Shown here: positions 30,898 through 42,435 of the stretch, in pieces
Layout: each line of letters begins with the position of its first letter
Numbering within the stretch: the first letter of the stretch is position 1
Source of the DNA: Selaginella moellendorffii
Taxonomy: Eukaryota > Streptophyta > Lycopodiopsida > Selaginellales > Selaginellaceae
Direction: 5' to 3'
Assembly (NCBI RefSeq): GCF_000143415.4
Contig: NW_003314355.1
Span: 530,092 to 594,091, forward strand
Length of the DNA: 64,000 nt
Notes under the pieces: model-generated
Told to the model about the DNA's origin: nothing
Seen by the model: only the letters and a program-made list of their open reading frames with translations
The model's database searches: none
Made by a program: the position numbers and the translations under genes

Positions 30898-32315
30898 TTA
30901 CATCCTCGAGGCAACTCTCTCAGTGCTGCCCACCGCTTCCAGAGTATCCACACCGCCTCTTATTGACATGGGACTAATGCTCGCCCCTCTGCTGATCAAG
31001 TCGTGATCCAGGAAGATCACCACCACGGTTATGTCGTCGTGAAAATGCCTCCGGATCCCTCTGTCGATCTTCTTCAGGTCTGAGTATCGCATTTCACGCT
31101 TTCTGGCCGCCTCCTGTAACGCGGCTTTGATCAGTCGTCTCGCGATTCCCTGCTTGCAGCAAAACAGTGCTCGTCACTAGCTAGGACAATCTTAGCGAAC
31201 AACTTACCGAGCGAGGATGGTTTTGGACAATGTCCACGGCCTCCTGGTTGCTCAGATGTTCCCACAGCCCGTCGGACGCGAAGATCAGGAAACGATCCAT
31301 GGACTGGACGACGTGGACATTCACCGATGGCTCCGCGGTCAGCACGGGCCGACGCAGAGGCTCGCTGAGGCGGAGGCGAGGATTCAAAGGCTCCCGGTTA
31401 TACTCTTGCTTCTTGAGGTAGAAGTCGCCGATGGATCTCGACACCTGCAAATCCACTTCCACTGGTTGGCAGGGAACAGGGAAGAAAAAACGAGCTTGAA
31501 GACTTGAGAGATAGTACCTGGATGATTCCCTTGACTCGCCAAACTCCGTGCTTGAGCATGACGATCTGAGGGTCATCGGGGTGCATGGACTTGAGCTCGT
31601 GTCGTATGGCCTCGGAGCTTGCATTGTGTTCCACGGAAAGCTGGCCAGCGCCCACCTCCGCGTGGCTGCTTCTACTGCGCGACGTTCCAATCACTGCTCG
31701 AGAGTCGCCAACGTTGGCAACGTAGAGCATTCCTCCCCACAGAACTCCCACCAGGCAGCACGTCCCAACGCCGGCGGTCTGCGGCTTCACGTCCCACAAG
31801 CCCGCGACATGGTTTAGAAATCCTTCCTCGGTCGCCAAAAATGCCTTCCGCAACACGTCGATGGACATGACCCCTTGTTGGTCTCGGACAATCTCTGCAA
31901 GAAGAAAAAAGAAGAAAAAAAGCACACGGATCTGTGAGTACGATGGAAACGAGCTTAAGTTACTGCTAAGCGAGATGAGAAAAGCAAACCAAGAGAGAAG
32001 AAGCATCGATCGCGATCACTTACTCTGGAAGTTCTTGAAGAGATGCTCGTTGACGTAGCGCGCGGCCTCAGGACCTCCGTGACCATCATAAACTCCGATA
32101 AAAGTTCCGTAAGGCCCCGTCTCGATCTGGCTCTGGTCCTCGAGCAGCGCGTTTGCCTGCACCACTGCGATGGAAAACTCCCCAAACGCATGCTGCCCCA
32201 AATCCCGGTACCATAGAAGCGCGTCATTGCGATCAGTCATTGACGAACTTCCATGAGTATAGCGCTCCACTGGGTGCCAGCATGCCGCCACAGTCTTGGC
32301 TAACCACGCCAGCAT
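30898..32315 (-). CDS. Protein phosphatase 2C, plant clade D-like
   Basis: Mn/Mg-dependent Ser/Thr phosphatase. Four coding exons. Early part [32 protein letters not shown], then the metal-binding [25 protein letters not shown]. The next exon has the [14 protein letters not shown] strand and a Q(L)[22 protein letters not shown] segment. Then [12 protein letters not shown] and [22 protein letters not shown]. The last exon ends [18 protein letters not shown]. All PP2C metal ligands seem present. Plants use this clade to regulate plasma-membrane H+-ATPases and auxin-related acid growth. Start ATG 32315 gives [15 protein letters not shown], which fits relatives. Confidence 0.92.
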
Positions 32316-32918
32316 GCCTCATCTCATCGCCGCTCCTCATTCATTCTTCTTCGTCTTCCCTTTTCCTCCTCCTCTACTTGGCAAATCGCCCCATCACACC
32401 ATCTGATCCCCCAAAAGCCGTGCGCGATCACGCCGCCCGAGCTTGCCGGACAAGGAATTCGGATAATCCGCGCCTAGGCCGCTCGCTCTACACCAAAACC
32501 CCAGCTCAAGAAATTTCGACTCACCGGGCCTGGCAGATCCGCGCCGCGCTAGATCTGCGCGGGGCGAGGATTCAATTCCCTGGCGTCGCCGCTGCACGCC
32601 GCCGCGCAAAGCGCTGGATCGCCGCGAGCTCGCGCGATGTCGACGCGATATCTCGATCGGACGACCTGTTGTTCTCTTCTAGCCTAGAACCTGGGAGGAG
32701 GAAACCCTGGCCGGCCTGGCGCCGCTCGCTCACTGCTTAGTAGGCTTTGCTCGCGGTCGCCATAGCCAACAACAAGCAATCAAAACAAACAATAAAAGAA
32801 TTTCTACACAGCCGTCACATCCTGTAGTGCACAGGGGAGGAGAAAAAAAGAAGGGAGAGACCCCGGTTCGATTCCGACCTAGCCAGCTCTAAGCTAGGGC
32901 TTTTGCGAGGTTGCGTCC
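32316..32918. promoter_or_regulatory. Divergent promoter region of PP2C and COG6
   Basis: 603 bp between two start codons pointing outward. A 195-codon + frame (32153-32740) overlaps the PP2C N-terminus on the other strand and shows no domain. No conserved elements could be assigned beyond position. Confidence 0.5.
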
Positions 32919-35553
32919 ATGGCAGCAGCCACGGCTCTGGCGCCCGGCCTCGCCAGGAAGCTCAAGAAGGTCCTGGAGACGCGCACCGATTCCCCGGATG
33001 TGCTCGCCTCGCTCGGCACGCTCTCCACATTCTACGCGGAGAATTCGGCTCAAGCGCGCCGGAATCTCCAGGCGACGATCGAGAAGCGGGGGCTTTCCAT
33101 CAACGAGGAGTTCCTGCGGGCGTCGGAAGCGGCACAGAAGGTGAGTATTTCGGTGGATCTAGGCGTTTTGGAGCTCATTGGCGTGGATCTCTGGCAGGCC
33201 TTGGATGCTGTCGAGCTTGAAGTTGCGGGGCTTGCGGAGTCGTGCGAGAGGTAAGGTACATTTCTCCTGTGTGCGATCTATCCGTAATGTGGAGCGATCT
33301 GGCTTCCAGAATTGCGAAATCTCTGAGTAGCTGTGAAGCGGTGACAGGGGATATTGTCGCCACCACTGAGAAGCTTAGATTGGATCTTGACAACACGAAA
33401 CAGCACCAGGAGATCGTTGCCTCGTTTCTTCACAACTACCAACTATCCCCAGAGGAGGTAAGGACCAACAAACATACTAGAAGAAAAGATTACCTCCTTC
33501 CCTATTACCTGTGCTTCTCTTTTACTCAGGTGTATGCTCTGAGAGAGGAGGAACTCAACCAAAACTTCTTCAAAGCCTTGTCACGCGTACAAAAGATCCA
33601 TGCCAATTGCAAGCTTTTGGTCCGAACTCACCACCAGGTAACTAACTATTTCTATCTGACCGAGTTTGGTGTCATGACGAATTTTTCTTGTTCATAGCGC
33701 GCAGGGTTGGAGCTTATGGATATGATGGCAGTTTACCAAGAGGGCGCATTCGAGCGTCTATGCAGGTGCTTTTAACGTTTGTTATCGGATCTGGAAATAG
33801 TGATCGCCTTGGTTTTCTTTTCAGATGGGTCCAAGCTGAATGCCGTAACCTCAGTGACAATGATCATCCGGAGGTTAGCGAGCTTCTCAAGACAGCCTCC
33901 AGATTTTTGAACGAACGTCCGGTTCTGTTCAAGTACTGCGCTGAGGAGGTAATGGCCATTTCTTTCTCTGTATGGAAGGTGACTGTAATTTGCGTTTTGC
34001 CTCAGGTGGCAAACACGCGGCACAATGCGCTCTTTAGGCGCTTCATCAGCGCTCTCACACGCGGAGGTCCAGGTGGTATGCCCCGGCCCATTGAAGTACA
34101 CGCACATGATCCGCTCCGATACGTTGGGGACATGTTGGGCTGGCTACATCAGGTCCGTGTAATCTTCATATACCTTTCTCAAGTACGTAAGACTTGTATG
34201 TATTCATGTAGGCCTTAGCCTCGGAGCGTGAACTAGCAATGTCACTTTTCTGTCCAGATGCTCCTGCAAGTACTGGAGACTGGTCGTCGAAGGAATCCGA
34301 TGAGTCGGCGTCCCATTTGCTATTTGTTCTGGACCGCATCTTTGAAGGCGTTTGTCGACCCTTTAAGGTGCGAGTGGAGCAAGTCTTACAATCGCAACCC
34401 AGCCTTATCCTTTCGTATAAGCTGTGCAATCTCCTCGGCTTTTACAGTCACATGGTAAGCTTTGTCACAGTTGTTTTTGCCGGGGTCGGGCAACGAAGAT
34501 TTTGTTACAGATTTCTGATTTACTTGGGAAAGAGGCTGCTTTGTCAGCTACTTTGAGGGACGTGAAAGAGGCCGCCGATCGGACGTTTTTTGATATTTTG
34601 AAGAGCCGTGGTGACAAGCTTCTGCGCTATCCCCCTCCAGTATCTGCTGATCTCTCTCCGCCGCCAGCGCTTGCGGAAGTTGTTCCAGTGCTGGTTGACT
34701 TGATTGATACTCACAACAGCATGATGGTCGCTGTTGGTGCCAGCAAGCCCGATTTCAAACCAGTCATTGCAGCTCTCGTTGATCCAATCATTACGGTAAC
34801 TTCTTCTCTACGTTGCAGATTTGGTCTCGTCTTACGTGCTTTTCTCTCCAGATGTGTGAGCGAGCTGCAGCATCTTACGCTTCCAAACCTTCACACCAGC
34901 CAGTTAAACGACTAAACAGTCTAAACTTGGACACGGGAAAGGCTCTACTCAATGCTGCTCGACGGACCACTTCTACCGATCCGGCTGGTGTTTCACCATC
35001 CAAGTCACAGACCGAGGAGGTAACTTATCCAGCATGTCTTTCGATGGATCCGTAACCAAAGAATCTGCAGGATGTACCGAGCCTTCGCAAGATCTTCCTC
35101 ATAAACTGTGTGTCCGTCATCCGACAGCCACTGCTCTCGTACCCAGCAGCATCGGGCTACGTAGAGTCGTTGGAATCTTCCCTCGAGGAGTACATGAGCT
35201 ACATCGTGGAGCACGAAGTCGCCACCATCCTCGAGAAGTGCAACCTCCGCAGCAAAGTAGCGTACTTGAAAGCAAACCCCGAGATGGGCGATGGCGGAGC
35301 AACGGCAAACGAACAAGAGATGGCTCCCTCCAACGTAGCAGAAAGCCTCAAGATCTTCCTCAGACTGGTTGGCGAGGGGGCAGTGGCGGAGTTTGGACAG
35401 GTGCAAGACGCGCGGCTGAGAAACGAGGCTTGCGTTCGTGTAGCCAAGGAACTCGCCAGCGCCTACAAGCTCATCTACGACGCTTCTCCGGAGTACAGGT
35501 CGATCCTGCGGCACAGTCCGGAACAGATGCAAACCATGCTCCTGGGGATATGA
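32919..35553 (+). CDS. COG6: Conserved oligomeric Golgi complex subunit 6
   Basis: Subunit of the COG tether used in retrograde traffic within the Golgi. Twelve or so exons with introns of about 50-80 bp. The N-terminal region is ALAPGLARKLKKVLETRTDSPDVLASLGTLSTFY, followed by the coiled-coil block ARRNLQATIEKRGLSINEEFL. Family-typical later segments are [95 protein letters not shown] and LYSYPAASGYVESLE-like near the C-terminus. It ends SPEQMQTMLLGI at 35553. The ankyrin gene on the same strand starts 52 bp later. Confidence 0.92.
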
Positions 35554-35605
35554 CGAGCGCTCGCTTGCTAGGGCATTCCAGGAGGCTTTTTTCTTCTCGT
35601 GGAGG

Positions 35606-36135
35606 ATGGAGGAGGGTGGTGGCCATAGCTGTGACTGCTGCCGCGGCACGGCAGCAGTGGAGTCACTGGAAGAGATGGAATTCGCGAGGAGCTTGTCGGG
35701 TGCCGCGCACACTGGCGATGTAAAGAGAATGGAGCGGTTGCTCGAGAAGGGAGCCTGTGTGCAAGGTGGAGCAGCGGCAGCGTACTCGCCACTACACTAC
35801 GCCGCGCGGAATGGTCATCTGGAAGCTTGCCGGCTGCTACTCAAGGTAGAGTGAGCGCTTAGCTTTTCTTTCTTTCGTTCAAGCTTTGTTTGATCTTTGG
35901 TGTTGGACAGTTTGGAGCAGGCGTGGATGCTCGGACGAGGTCCGGCAGAGCGACGAGCCTCCATCGCGCGGCATTCGCTGGTCACGAAGACATTGTTGCG
36001 CTGCTGCTCGAGAGTGGAGCCGATCGAGACGCGGTGGATTCCGACGGCCACACTCCTCTCCACAAGGCGATGATCCAAAACCACGATAGAGTTGCGCTCC
36101 TCCTCTCGGACAAGAAGAAAGAGTTCCTGGATTAA
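35606..36135 (+). CDS. ANKRD39: Ankyrin repeat protein, ANKRD39-like
   Basis: Two exons, about 155 residues. A Cys/His-containing N-terminus (HSCDCC) is followed by SLEEMEFARSLSGAAHTGDVKRMERLL, which matches the start of ANKRD39. Three ankyrin repeats follow, with hallmarks SPLHYAARNGHLEACRLLL, TSLHRAAFAGHEDIVALLLESGAD and TPLHKAMIQNHDRVALLL. The length matches the family. The molecular role is not well known; repeats of this kind bind proteins. Tight spacing to COG6 upstream leaves little room for a separate promoter, so its promoter may lie in the COG6 3' end. Confidence 0.85.
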
Positions 36136-36334
36136 GCAAGATTATCGCTTTATTGATGTAGATGTGAGAAGAATCTCACTCAATGGTAACATAAAATAAC
36201 GCGCTATTTAATGGAAGCTGCCCTTTTAGGTTAGGTCATTATGACCGTTTAGGCATTTCAAAATATGAGCGATGGCAGCTTCTAGCTCTTTCCCTCCTCT
36301 CTCTCTCCCTCTCTTTCACTCACATTGGATCGCC

Positions 36335-37702
36335 ATGCCAAAGCTCGAGGAGGAGGAGGATGCCGCCCCCATCAGCTCGTTCACCAGGAGCAAGCGCAAG
36401 GCCGAGGGTGAGTGATCAAGCTAGATTTCTTTGATCTCTTGTGGCTGGCTCACAGCGCTAGCCCTTGGCCCTTGGCAGGGATCTATTTGTCACCAGCTCG
36501 CAAGCGCGTCTCTGGAGGCAAAGCTCGCGAGGATCGCGACACACTGTTTGTAGATTTGGAGTGCCAGGTGAGAGATTTTCCTTTCTCTCCTTGACTTAAG
36601 TTTGTTTCTCCCTTTTAGCCGCCACAAGAGGAGCGGCACTCCCTAATGGAAACCATCTTCTCTCCTGTTCTTCACCTGTTTAAAGGAATCGGTGGAGAGT
36701 GCTTCTCGTCTTCGAGCAGCACCGCCACCACAGGTATGTATCGCTCAGTTTCCTCGCGCTAGCTAACAATCACTCTCGGGAAACCACAGTGGTCATTGAA
36801 GCCGCCAGGAGCAATCACGACGACAAGGCTCGTGAACTCTTGCGTGATTTCGATCCTTACTTGTTCATCAAGCATCTGCCAGATCCCTCCCTGGTTCTCT
36901 CGCCATGCCGGAAGTTCTTACTCCCTCGTCGGACGAGACGCTGCCCTCCAGTTGCCTTAGTTCTTGACCTCGATGGTAAGCGGAAAAAGAAGCTCTTTTC
37001 CAATTTTTTTCTCATAGATTTCCTTGTTTTGGCAGAGACCCTCGTACACTCGACAACGGATCACTGTGGAAACGCCGACTTTAGCTTCTCGTTGCATGCC
37101 AACTTCCAACGCCAGACCGTCTACGTCCGTCGCAGGCCTCACCTCCAAATGTTTATGGAGAGAGTCGCCCAACTCTTTGAGATCATCGTTTTCACGGCGA
37201 GCCAGAGCACGTACGCGGAGAAGCTGCTCAACATCCTCGACCCCAAGCGGAAGGTTTTCCGGCACAGGATCTTCCGGGACTCGTGTGTTCTCGTCGACGG
37301 GAACTACCTCAAGGACTTGAGTGTTCTTGGCCGCGATCTCTCCAAGACCGTCATCGTAGACAACTCTCCACAGGTATGGCCCGGGTTTACTTCTTCCTCT
37401 TTCCTTTCTCAAAGCTTTTACTTTGCTCAACGTTTTCTCGCTTGCTTCTTTGCTTGCAGGCATTCGGTTTCCAAGTAGACAATGGCATTCCGATCGAGAG
37501 CTGGTTTGACGATGAAGCCGACTGCGCGCTTGCATCACTTTTGCCGTTTCTCGAGTCTCTGGCCAGCGCAGAGGACGTGCGTCCTATAATTGCAAGCGCG
37601 TACAAACTGCGCCAAAAGATCCAAGCCGCCAGCGATCCTCCATGGCTGAGGCATTGCGTGCACGAGAATGAAAAGCAAGCAGTAAGTAAAATCACACTGT
37701 AA
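36335..37702 (+). CDS. SCP/CTDSPL2-like small CTD phosphatase (HAD, FCP1 homology)
   Basis: Starts [25 protein letters not shown], with a basic nuclear-type segment. Later exons include [26 protein letters not shown] and [12 protein letters not shown], common in plant CTDSPL2-like proteins. The FCP1 homology domain has VALVLDLD, then after an intron ETLVHST, giving the DLDETLVHS catalytic motif split by a splice site. Then come [62 protein letters not shown] and [19 protein letters not shown]. All HAD residues are present, so it should be active on phospho-Ser substrates such as RNA polymerase II CTD. The last few codons (AVSKITL) may be replaced by a further splice, since GTAAGT follows KQA. 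Confidence 0.9.
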
Positions 37703-37805
37703 TTGGTTTAGTTTTTAGATCTTGTCCAGGTATGTATGCAAGGACAATGGATTTTATCATAGGACTCGACTTATCTATCATTTTTGTGCATTTAGCACTT
37801 CAAGT

Positions 37806-38687
37806 TCACACTTTTACCATCCCGACTTTCACATTTTCACCGCCATTTCCGGATCCGCTTCCGCTTCCGCTTCCAAATCCGCTCCCTGAGCCTGAGCCAT
37901 AACCACTTCCACTACCCGAGCCAGATCCCGAACCTGAACCAAAGCCACTCCCAGACCCGGAACCACTTCCGAACCCACTCCCACTCCCCGAACCACTTCC
38001 AAAGCCACTTCCCGAACCAGAACCACTCCCACTACCACTTCCTGAACCAGATCCACGTCCAGTTCCACTTCCATAGCCACTCCCCGAACCAGAACCATGT
38101 CCGCTTCCTGAGCCTGAACCACGTCCCGTGCCTGTCCCACTCCCCGTTCCACTTCCGTAGCCACTTCCAGAACCCGAACCACGTCCAACGCCTGTCCCAC
38201 TCCCTGTGCCACTCCCCGTACCACTTCCGTAGCCACTTCCAGAACCCGAACCACGTCCAATGCCACTCCCAGTTCCACTTCCAAAGCCACTTCCGGAACC
38301 TGTTCCACTTCCAAAGCCACTTCCGGAACCTGAACCATATCCAGTGCCTGTCCCGCTTCCAGTTCCACTTCCGAAGCCACTTCCAGAACCCGAACCACGT
38401 CCAGTGCCTGTCCCGCTCCCACTACCACTTCCAAAGCCACTTCCGGAACCTGAACCACGTCCAGTTCCTACACCAGTTCCACTTCCCAAACCAGTTCCAG
38501 AGCCCCTTCCTTCACCAGCATTATGTTTTAACCCATTGCCTTTCTTAAGTTTTCCAAGACTTTCATTTTTTGTGACCTCAAGAGATTTGTCCCGGGCATC
38601 CACAATGCAGAAGAGTGCAAAGAGAAGCAAGATGCAAGCAACTCCACCAAACTTGATAAGGCTCTTGCTAGTGCTACTGGATGCCAT
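37806..38687 (-). CDS. Secreted Gly/Ser-rich repeat protein
   Basis: 293 residues from the ATG at 38687; an in-frame ATG further upstream would put a second hydrophobic segment in front, so this start is preferred. A signal peptide (about residues 13-30, [18 protein letters not shown]) is followed by a short charged spacer and then about 200 residues of [13 protein letters not shown]-type repeats with Thr, Arg, Tyr and Phe inserted at intervals. This is the make-up of plant glycine-rich wall proteins. The repeats vary in 6- to 20-residue modules, so slippage or unequal exchange has shaped it. A shorter paralogue follows at 38978. Confidence 0.78.
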   Translation of the reverse strand: MASSSTSKSLIKFGGVACILLLFALFCIVDARDKSLEVTKNESLGKLKKGNGLKHNAGEGRGSGTGLGSGTGVGTGRGSGSGSGFGSGSGSGTGTGRGSGSGSGFGSGTGSGTGTGYGSGSGSGFGSGTGSGSGFGSGTGSGIGRGSGSGSGYGSGTGSGTGSGTGVGRGSGSGSGYGSGTGSGTGTGRGSGSGSGHGSGSGSGYGSGTGRGSGSGSGSGSGSGSGSGFGSGSGSGSGFGSGSGSGSGFGSGSGSGSGSGSGYGSGSGSGFGSGSGSGSGNGGENVKVGMVKV

Positions 38688-38977
38688 TTTGGATTGGCAC
38701 ATTTCCAGGCTCGCAAGCTGGGAATTTATTTCGATTTGCAAAGACTTTTCGTAGCCACCATTAAGCCCACTATGAAAAGAATATAAAGAAAGAAAAAGTC
38801 CAGCTTGACATATGATTAACACGCACAAAGTAAAGTTTCAAGTCAAATGTTCTATGATGTCTTGACAATTAACGGTAGTTGCTGTGATAGAAACATCAGG
38901 AACTTTTATATTGGAATCAAAAGTAGCTATATTTTAGTCATTAGTGCTTCTACTTGGTACTATAAAGTGATCACGTT

Positions 38978-39409
38978 TTAATGTTTGTGACCAGGACCCG
39001 AGCTTCCAGATCCATAGCCATAACCATATCCAGAGCCACCTCCAGAGCCACTCCCATAGCCATAGCCATATCCTGATCCAGAAGATCCAGCGCCAGAACC
39101 AGACCCAAATCCACCACCACCACCTCCACTTTTGCCACCACCGTGGTGGTGATTACTGGAGGATGACTTGTGTTTGTGCGAGCCAGACGAAGCATAGCTT
39201 CCACTCCCGCTTCTCGCGTCTTGGCCGGAACCAGATCCAAATCCATAGCCACTTCCAGACCCATGGCGGCCAGAGACATGGGAGTGAGAGCTACTCGTTG
39301 AAGGACCTCTGGAGCTTTTCTTGTAGTCATCCTCCGCCATCCCTGGAGCTAACACCAACAAGACGAGCAAGCAAGCCAAGAACAGGATGAGAAAACTACT
39401 ATTCGCCAT
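38978..39409 (-). CDS. Secreted Gly/Ser-rich protein with His/Lys segment
   Basis: 143 residues from the ATG at 39409, preferred because it directly opens a signal peptide (MANSSFLILFLACLLVLLVL). Then come a charged stretch (EDDYKKSSRG), Ser/His-rich sequence, the basic SHKHKSSSSNHHHGGGK segment and GSGYGYGYGSGSGGGSGYGYG repeats. It ends GHKH. Same strand and likely same origin as the gene at 37806-38687, with Tyr-rich rather than Phe/Thr-rich repeats. A cell-wall role is inferred from composition. Confidence 0.75.
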   Translation of the reverse strand: MANSSFLILFLACLLVLLVLAPGMAEDDYKKSSRGPSTSSSHSHVSGRHGSGSGYGFGSGSGQDARSGSGSYASSGSHKHKSSSSNHHHGGGKSGGGGGGFGSGSGAGSSGSGYGYGYGSGSGGGSGYGYGYGSGSSGPGHKH

Positions 39410-39570
39410 GGTGGATGTTTGTGATTCCCATGGCTTTTTATCCAAGTAGAGATGGTGGAAGTCATTATTCCTTCTCTTTGTCTAGTGGGAATTCCACCGA
39501 CTTAACGCTCGGTGATTCTCGTTTGCTTGGCGATGCCGAACGATCAAAACTTTGATTTATGAAACCGGGA

Positions 39571-41685
39571 TCACGACATCAGCGGATCATCTAACGAGAG
39601 TGATGCAAGATCCGGCGGGATGAGCCTCTGTTGCGAGTCTCTCAGCACCTCCATGGCCTCGGAAACCTTGAGATTGAGAGCTTCGGGAGACTCGAGCAAG
39701 TGAAGTACCTCGGTTTGGTCCATCTCCAGGAGCATGCCCGTGATCTTCCCGGCGTGGTTGTGCTCTATGCAGTCAACCAGTGGATACAGCTGCTCGCCCA
39801 ACATCTGCAAAGAAAATGAGAAAAGATCGTCACATGAATCGGTACTTCCACTTTGCACTCACTATGCGTTGCTGCTCCGGCGTCGCGGATGCCAAATGAG
39901 ACGCCAAGACCGCCAAGAACGAGTTGTTTCCATACGCAGGCGTCCTAGAGTTGCTACCGTGGAAGGTGCTTTCCCGTTGCATAAACTAGATCACAGAACG
40001 AAGTTGGATCAACAACACAGAGTGAGAGCGACACACAGACCTGCTGGAACGGGACCCTTGCGTGACCCTGCTGCCTTTGAGGAGGAAAGAAACCGGGCAT
40101 CTGTCCAACATTGGGCCTCACCATTGCAAAACCTGCAGGCTGATGCGACGATGTGTGGAGAAGCCAAAAACTGGATCAAGTGGCTTACCTGTTGAGGAAC
40201 CATTGGTGCTGGCCGGCTGTAAAGAAGCTGTTGTCCAACTGCGGAATAGAGCGGCGGTGGAGGAAAGTTGACGGGGCCTCGTGAGGCAAACTGCGCCTGG
40301 GAAGAGAAGAATCACACAAGAATCAGTAGGAGGAAAAGAGTGGCGATTGTACTATGGGCTACCTCTAGTTTGGCTTTCCTCTCTTCTTTCTTCTGTGCCA
40401 TGGCAACGTAAAGAGGCTTGCTTCCAATCATCTTCCCGTTCATTTGAGCCACCTGCGAGACAAAAGAGTAATCGTGAGTGACGCCGTCCGGCGTACTGGT
40501 TTACTTACTGCTCGGAGTGCCGCGTCGGAGGTACTGAAGGCAACGAACCCGGAGCCTTTGCTGTGGCCGAGAGGGTCCCTCATTACCTTGCACGAAGTCA
40601 CGTTTCCAAACGCCGAGAACATGTCTTTGAGCTTCTCATCGTCTATGCCGTCGTCCAAGTTCTTGAGATACAAATTCGTCGGTGACTTGTCCTCGGTGTC
40701 TTTCCGCTCGTGCTCGAACTTGGCTTTCAGCTCCGCCTCCCTCTCGTTCTTCTTCTGTGCACGGCTAACGTACAGCTCCTTGTCCTGGAAGGTTGTCCCG
40801 TGCAGATCTTCCACAGCCTTAACAGCGTCCTCGGGGTTCTCAAAGTTGACAAAGCCGAAACACTTTGACTTGCCATCCACCTCCTTCATCACCACCGCAC
40901 TACTAATGGGACCAAAGACCCCGAAAAGCTTCTGGAGGTCCTCGTCGGTAGTGATCTCGGACAGGTTCTTCACGAAAACGTTGTTGAACTTGGAAGCCGG
41001 GGGGTCTCTTTCCTGTCGACGAACAAAAGGTCCCACAAAGAGCTGCTTGTCGTGTAAAGTTGTACCATTGATCTTCTCAATCGCCGTGTGAGCGGCGTCT
41101 TCGGTGTCAAACTGGACGAACCCATGACCTTTGGAGACGTTGGATACATCGAGGGCGATCTTGCACGAGAGAATCTTGCCGTAAGGTGAAAACAGATCAT
41201 GGAGAGCCTTGTTGTCGATGCTCTTATCCAAATTCTGCAAGAGAAAAAGGACTAGAATCAGTCCAGCTCTTTTTCTAACAGAAAAAAGAGAGAACATACC
41301 TTGACGAACAAGTTCCCGGAGCCACTTTTGCGAATACTGGGATCACGATATGAGAACATTATCCTCACAGGCTTCCCATTGACCGGCATGAAATTCAGCT
41401 CCTCTATCGCTCGAGAAGCTGGTAGACAAGAGAATTCAATCACAAGAGAAACAAAAGAAAACGCAAGAAAGAAGCCTCACCGTCTTGGGTGTTGTTGTAA
41501 TTGACATAGGCATATCCCAGAGAGCGCTTGGTAACCATGTCGCGGCACAGCCTCACAGACATGACATTCCCGATTTGCTTGAAAATGTCGAAGATCTGAG
41601 CTTCGTTGACACTGGGATCCAAGTCTCCCACGTAGAGAGCCGTCGACGCGAAGGGCGAGCGAGGCGGCGAGGTTTCCTGCGCCAT
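39571..41685 (-). CDS. PAB: Poly(A)-binding protein, four RRMs and MLLE domain
   Basis: Cytoplasmic PABP that coats mRNA tails and recruits translation and decay factors. About nine exons. RRM1 starts [21 protein letters not shown] and finishes in exon 2 ([15 protein letters not shown]). RRM2 has [24 protein letters not shown]3 [23 protein letters not shown]4 [24 protein letters not shown] Pro/Gln linker follows (PQQ and [11 protein letters not shown]), then the MLLE/PABC domain with [41 protein letters not shown]. It ends [12 protein letters not shown]. Start ATG 41685 gives [14 protein letters not shown]. Canonical domain set. Confidence 0.95.
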
Positions 41686-41849
41686 ATCTCTCCCCTTTCC
41701 CTGATTCTACTGCCTAGATTTCTAGATTTCTGCTGCTACTACCTCGAGGAATGGATTGGAAACTGATGGCGAGACGCGAATCCAAGGCCCCCCTCGCCGG
41801 GGCTGACGGCGGAGCACAGCCTCACCTAGGTTTTACTGGACGGTATATT

Positions 41850-42435
41850 CGCATCAATTTGTAATTTGGACTGATTTGATAACCCTAAAATAGATAATTA
41901 AACTTTAACATTTAATTGTTTCAAACATTTAGTTTTGTGAGTGTGTTAGAAAGGGAATACAAAAATGTACAAATAAATTAACCAAAAAACCTAATTTATA
42001 TATAAAAGTTATTGGTCCAAATTGAAATTAATATATCGCATTGAACCTTATATCATCCTCTCCTGGAAGAATGAAAGGCAATTAAGGTTCTTTAATTGAT
42101 GGCTTGGGATTTAAATGAACATTAAGAAAAGACACTGATGGATCTATAGGTGGTACTAATTGTTTGTGATTCATTTGTACAAAGTATTTTAATTGTTGCA
42201 TATGCATAAATTTTGGAGGATTAACCTGTTAAATGTCATACCAAACCTCATAAACTTGTAGTTCAATTTGTTGCAACACCCAATACGGTCCCTTCCATTG
42301 AGCAAAAAACCCTTTAAATAAACCATATACTGTAAAATTGGGAAAATAATCTAACATTAAGTTGTCCACTTTATATTTTATAGATAGATGATAATGCTTG
42401 TTAATATGGTCCCTTCAATTAATCAAGAAGCCCCT
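41850..42435 (-). mobile_element. Ty3/gypsy relic, integrase C-terminal part, antisense
   Basis: Read on the minus strand, 42200-42430 gives a decayed integrase tail: a YKVDNL...FTVYGLFKG-like block, then QWKGPYWVLQQIELQVYEV, the region that follows integrase and leads toward the chromodomain in Ty3/gypsy elements. Stops interrupt it. About 90 bp (42307-42400) recur at 44013-44105 on the far side of the solo LTR. Bases 41850-42200 are AT-rich with nothing else recognisable. Confidence 0.65.

Noticed and set aside
32153-32740. 195-codon + frame in the PP2C/COG6 promoter region
   Set aside because: Overlaps the antisense of the PP2C first exon and shows only Arg/Ala/Pro-rich sequence without motifs.
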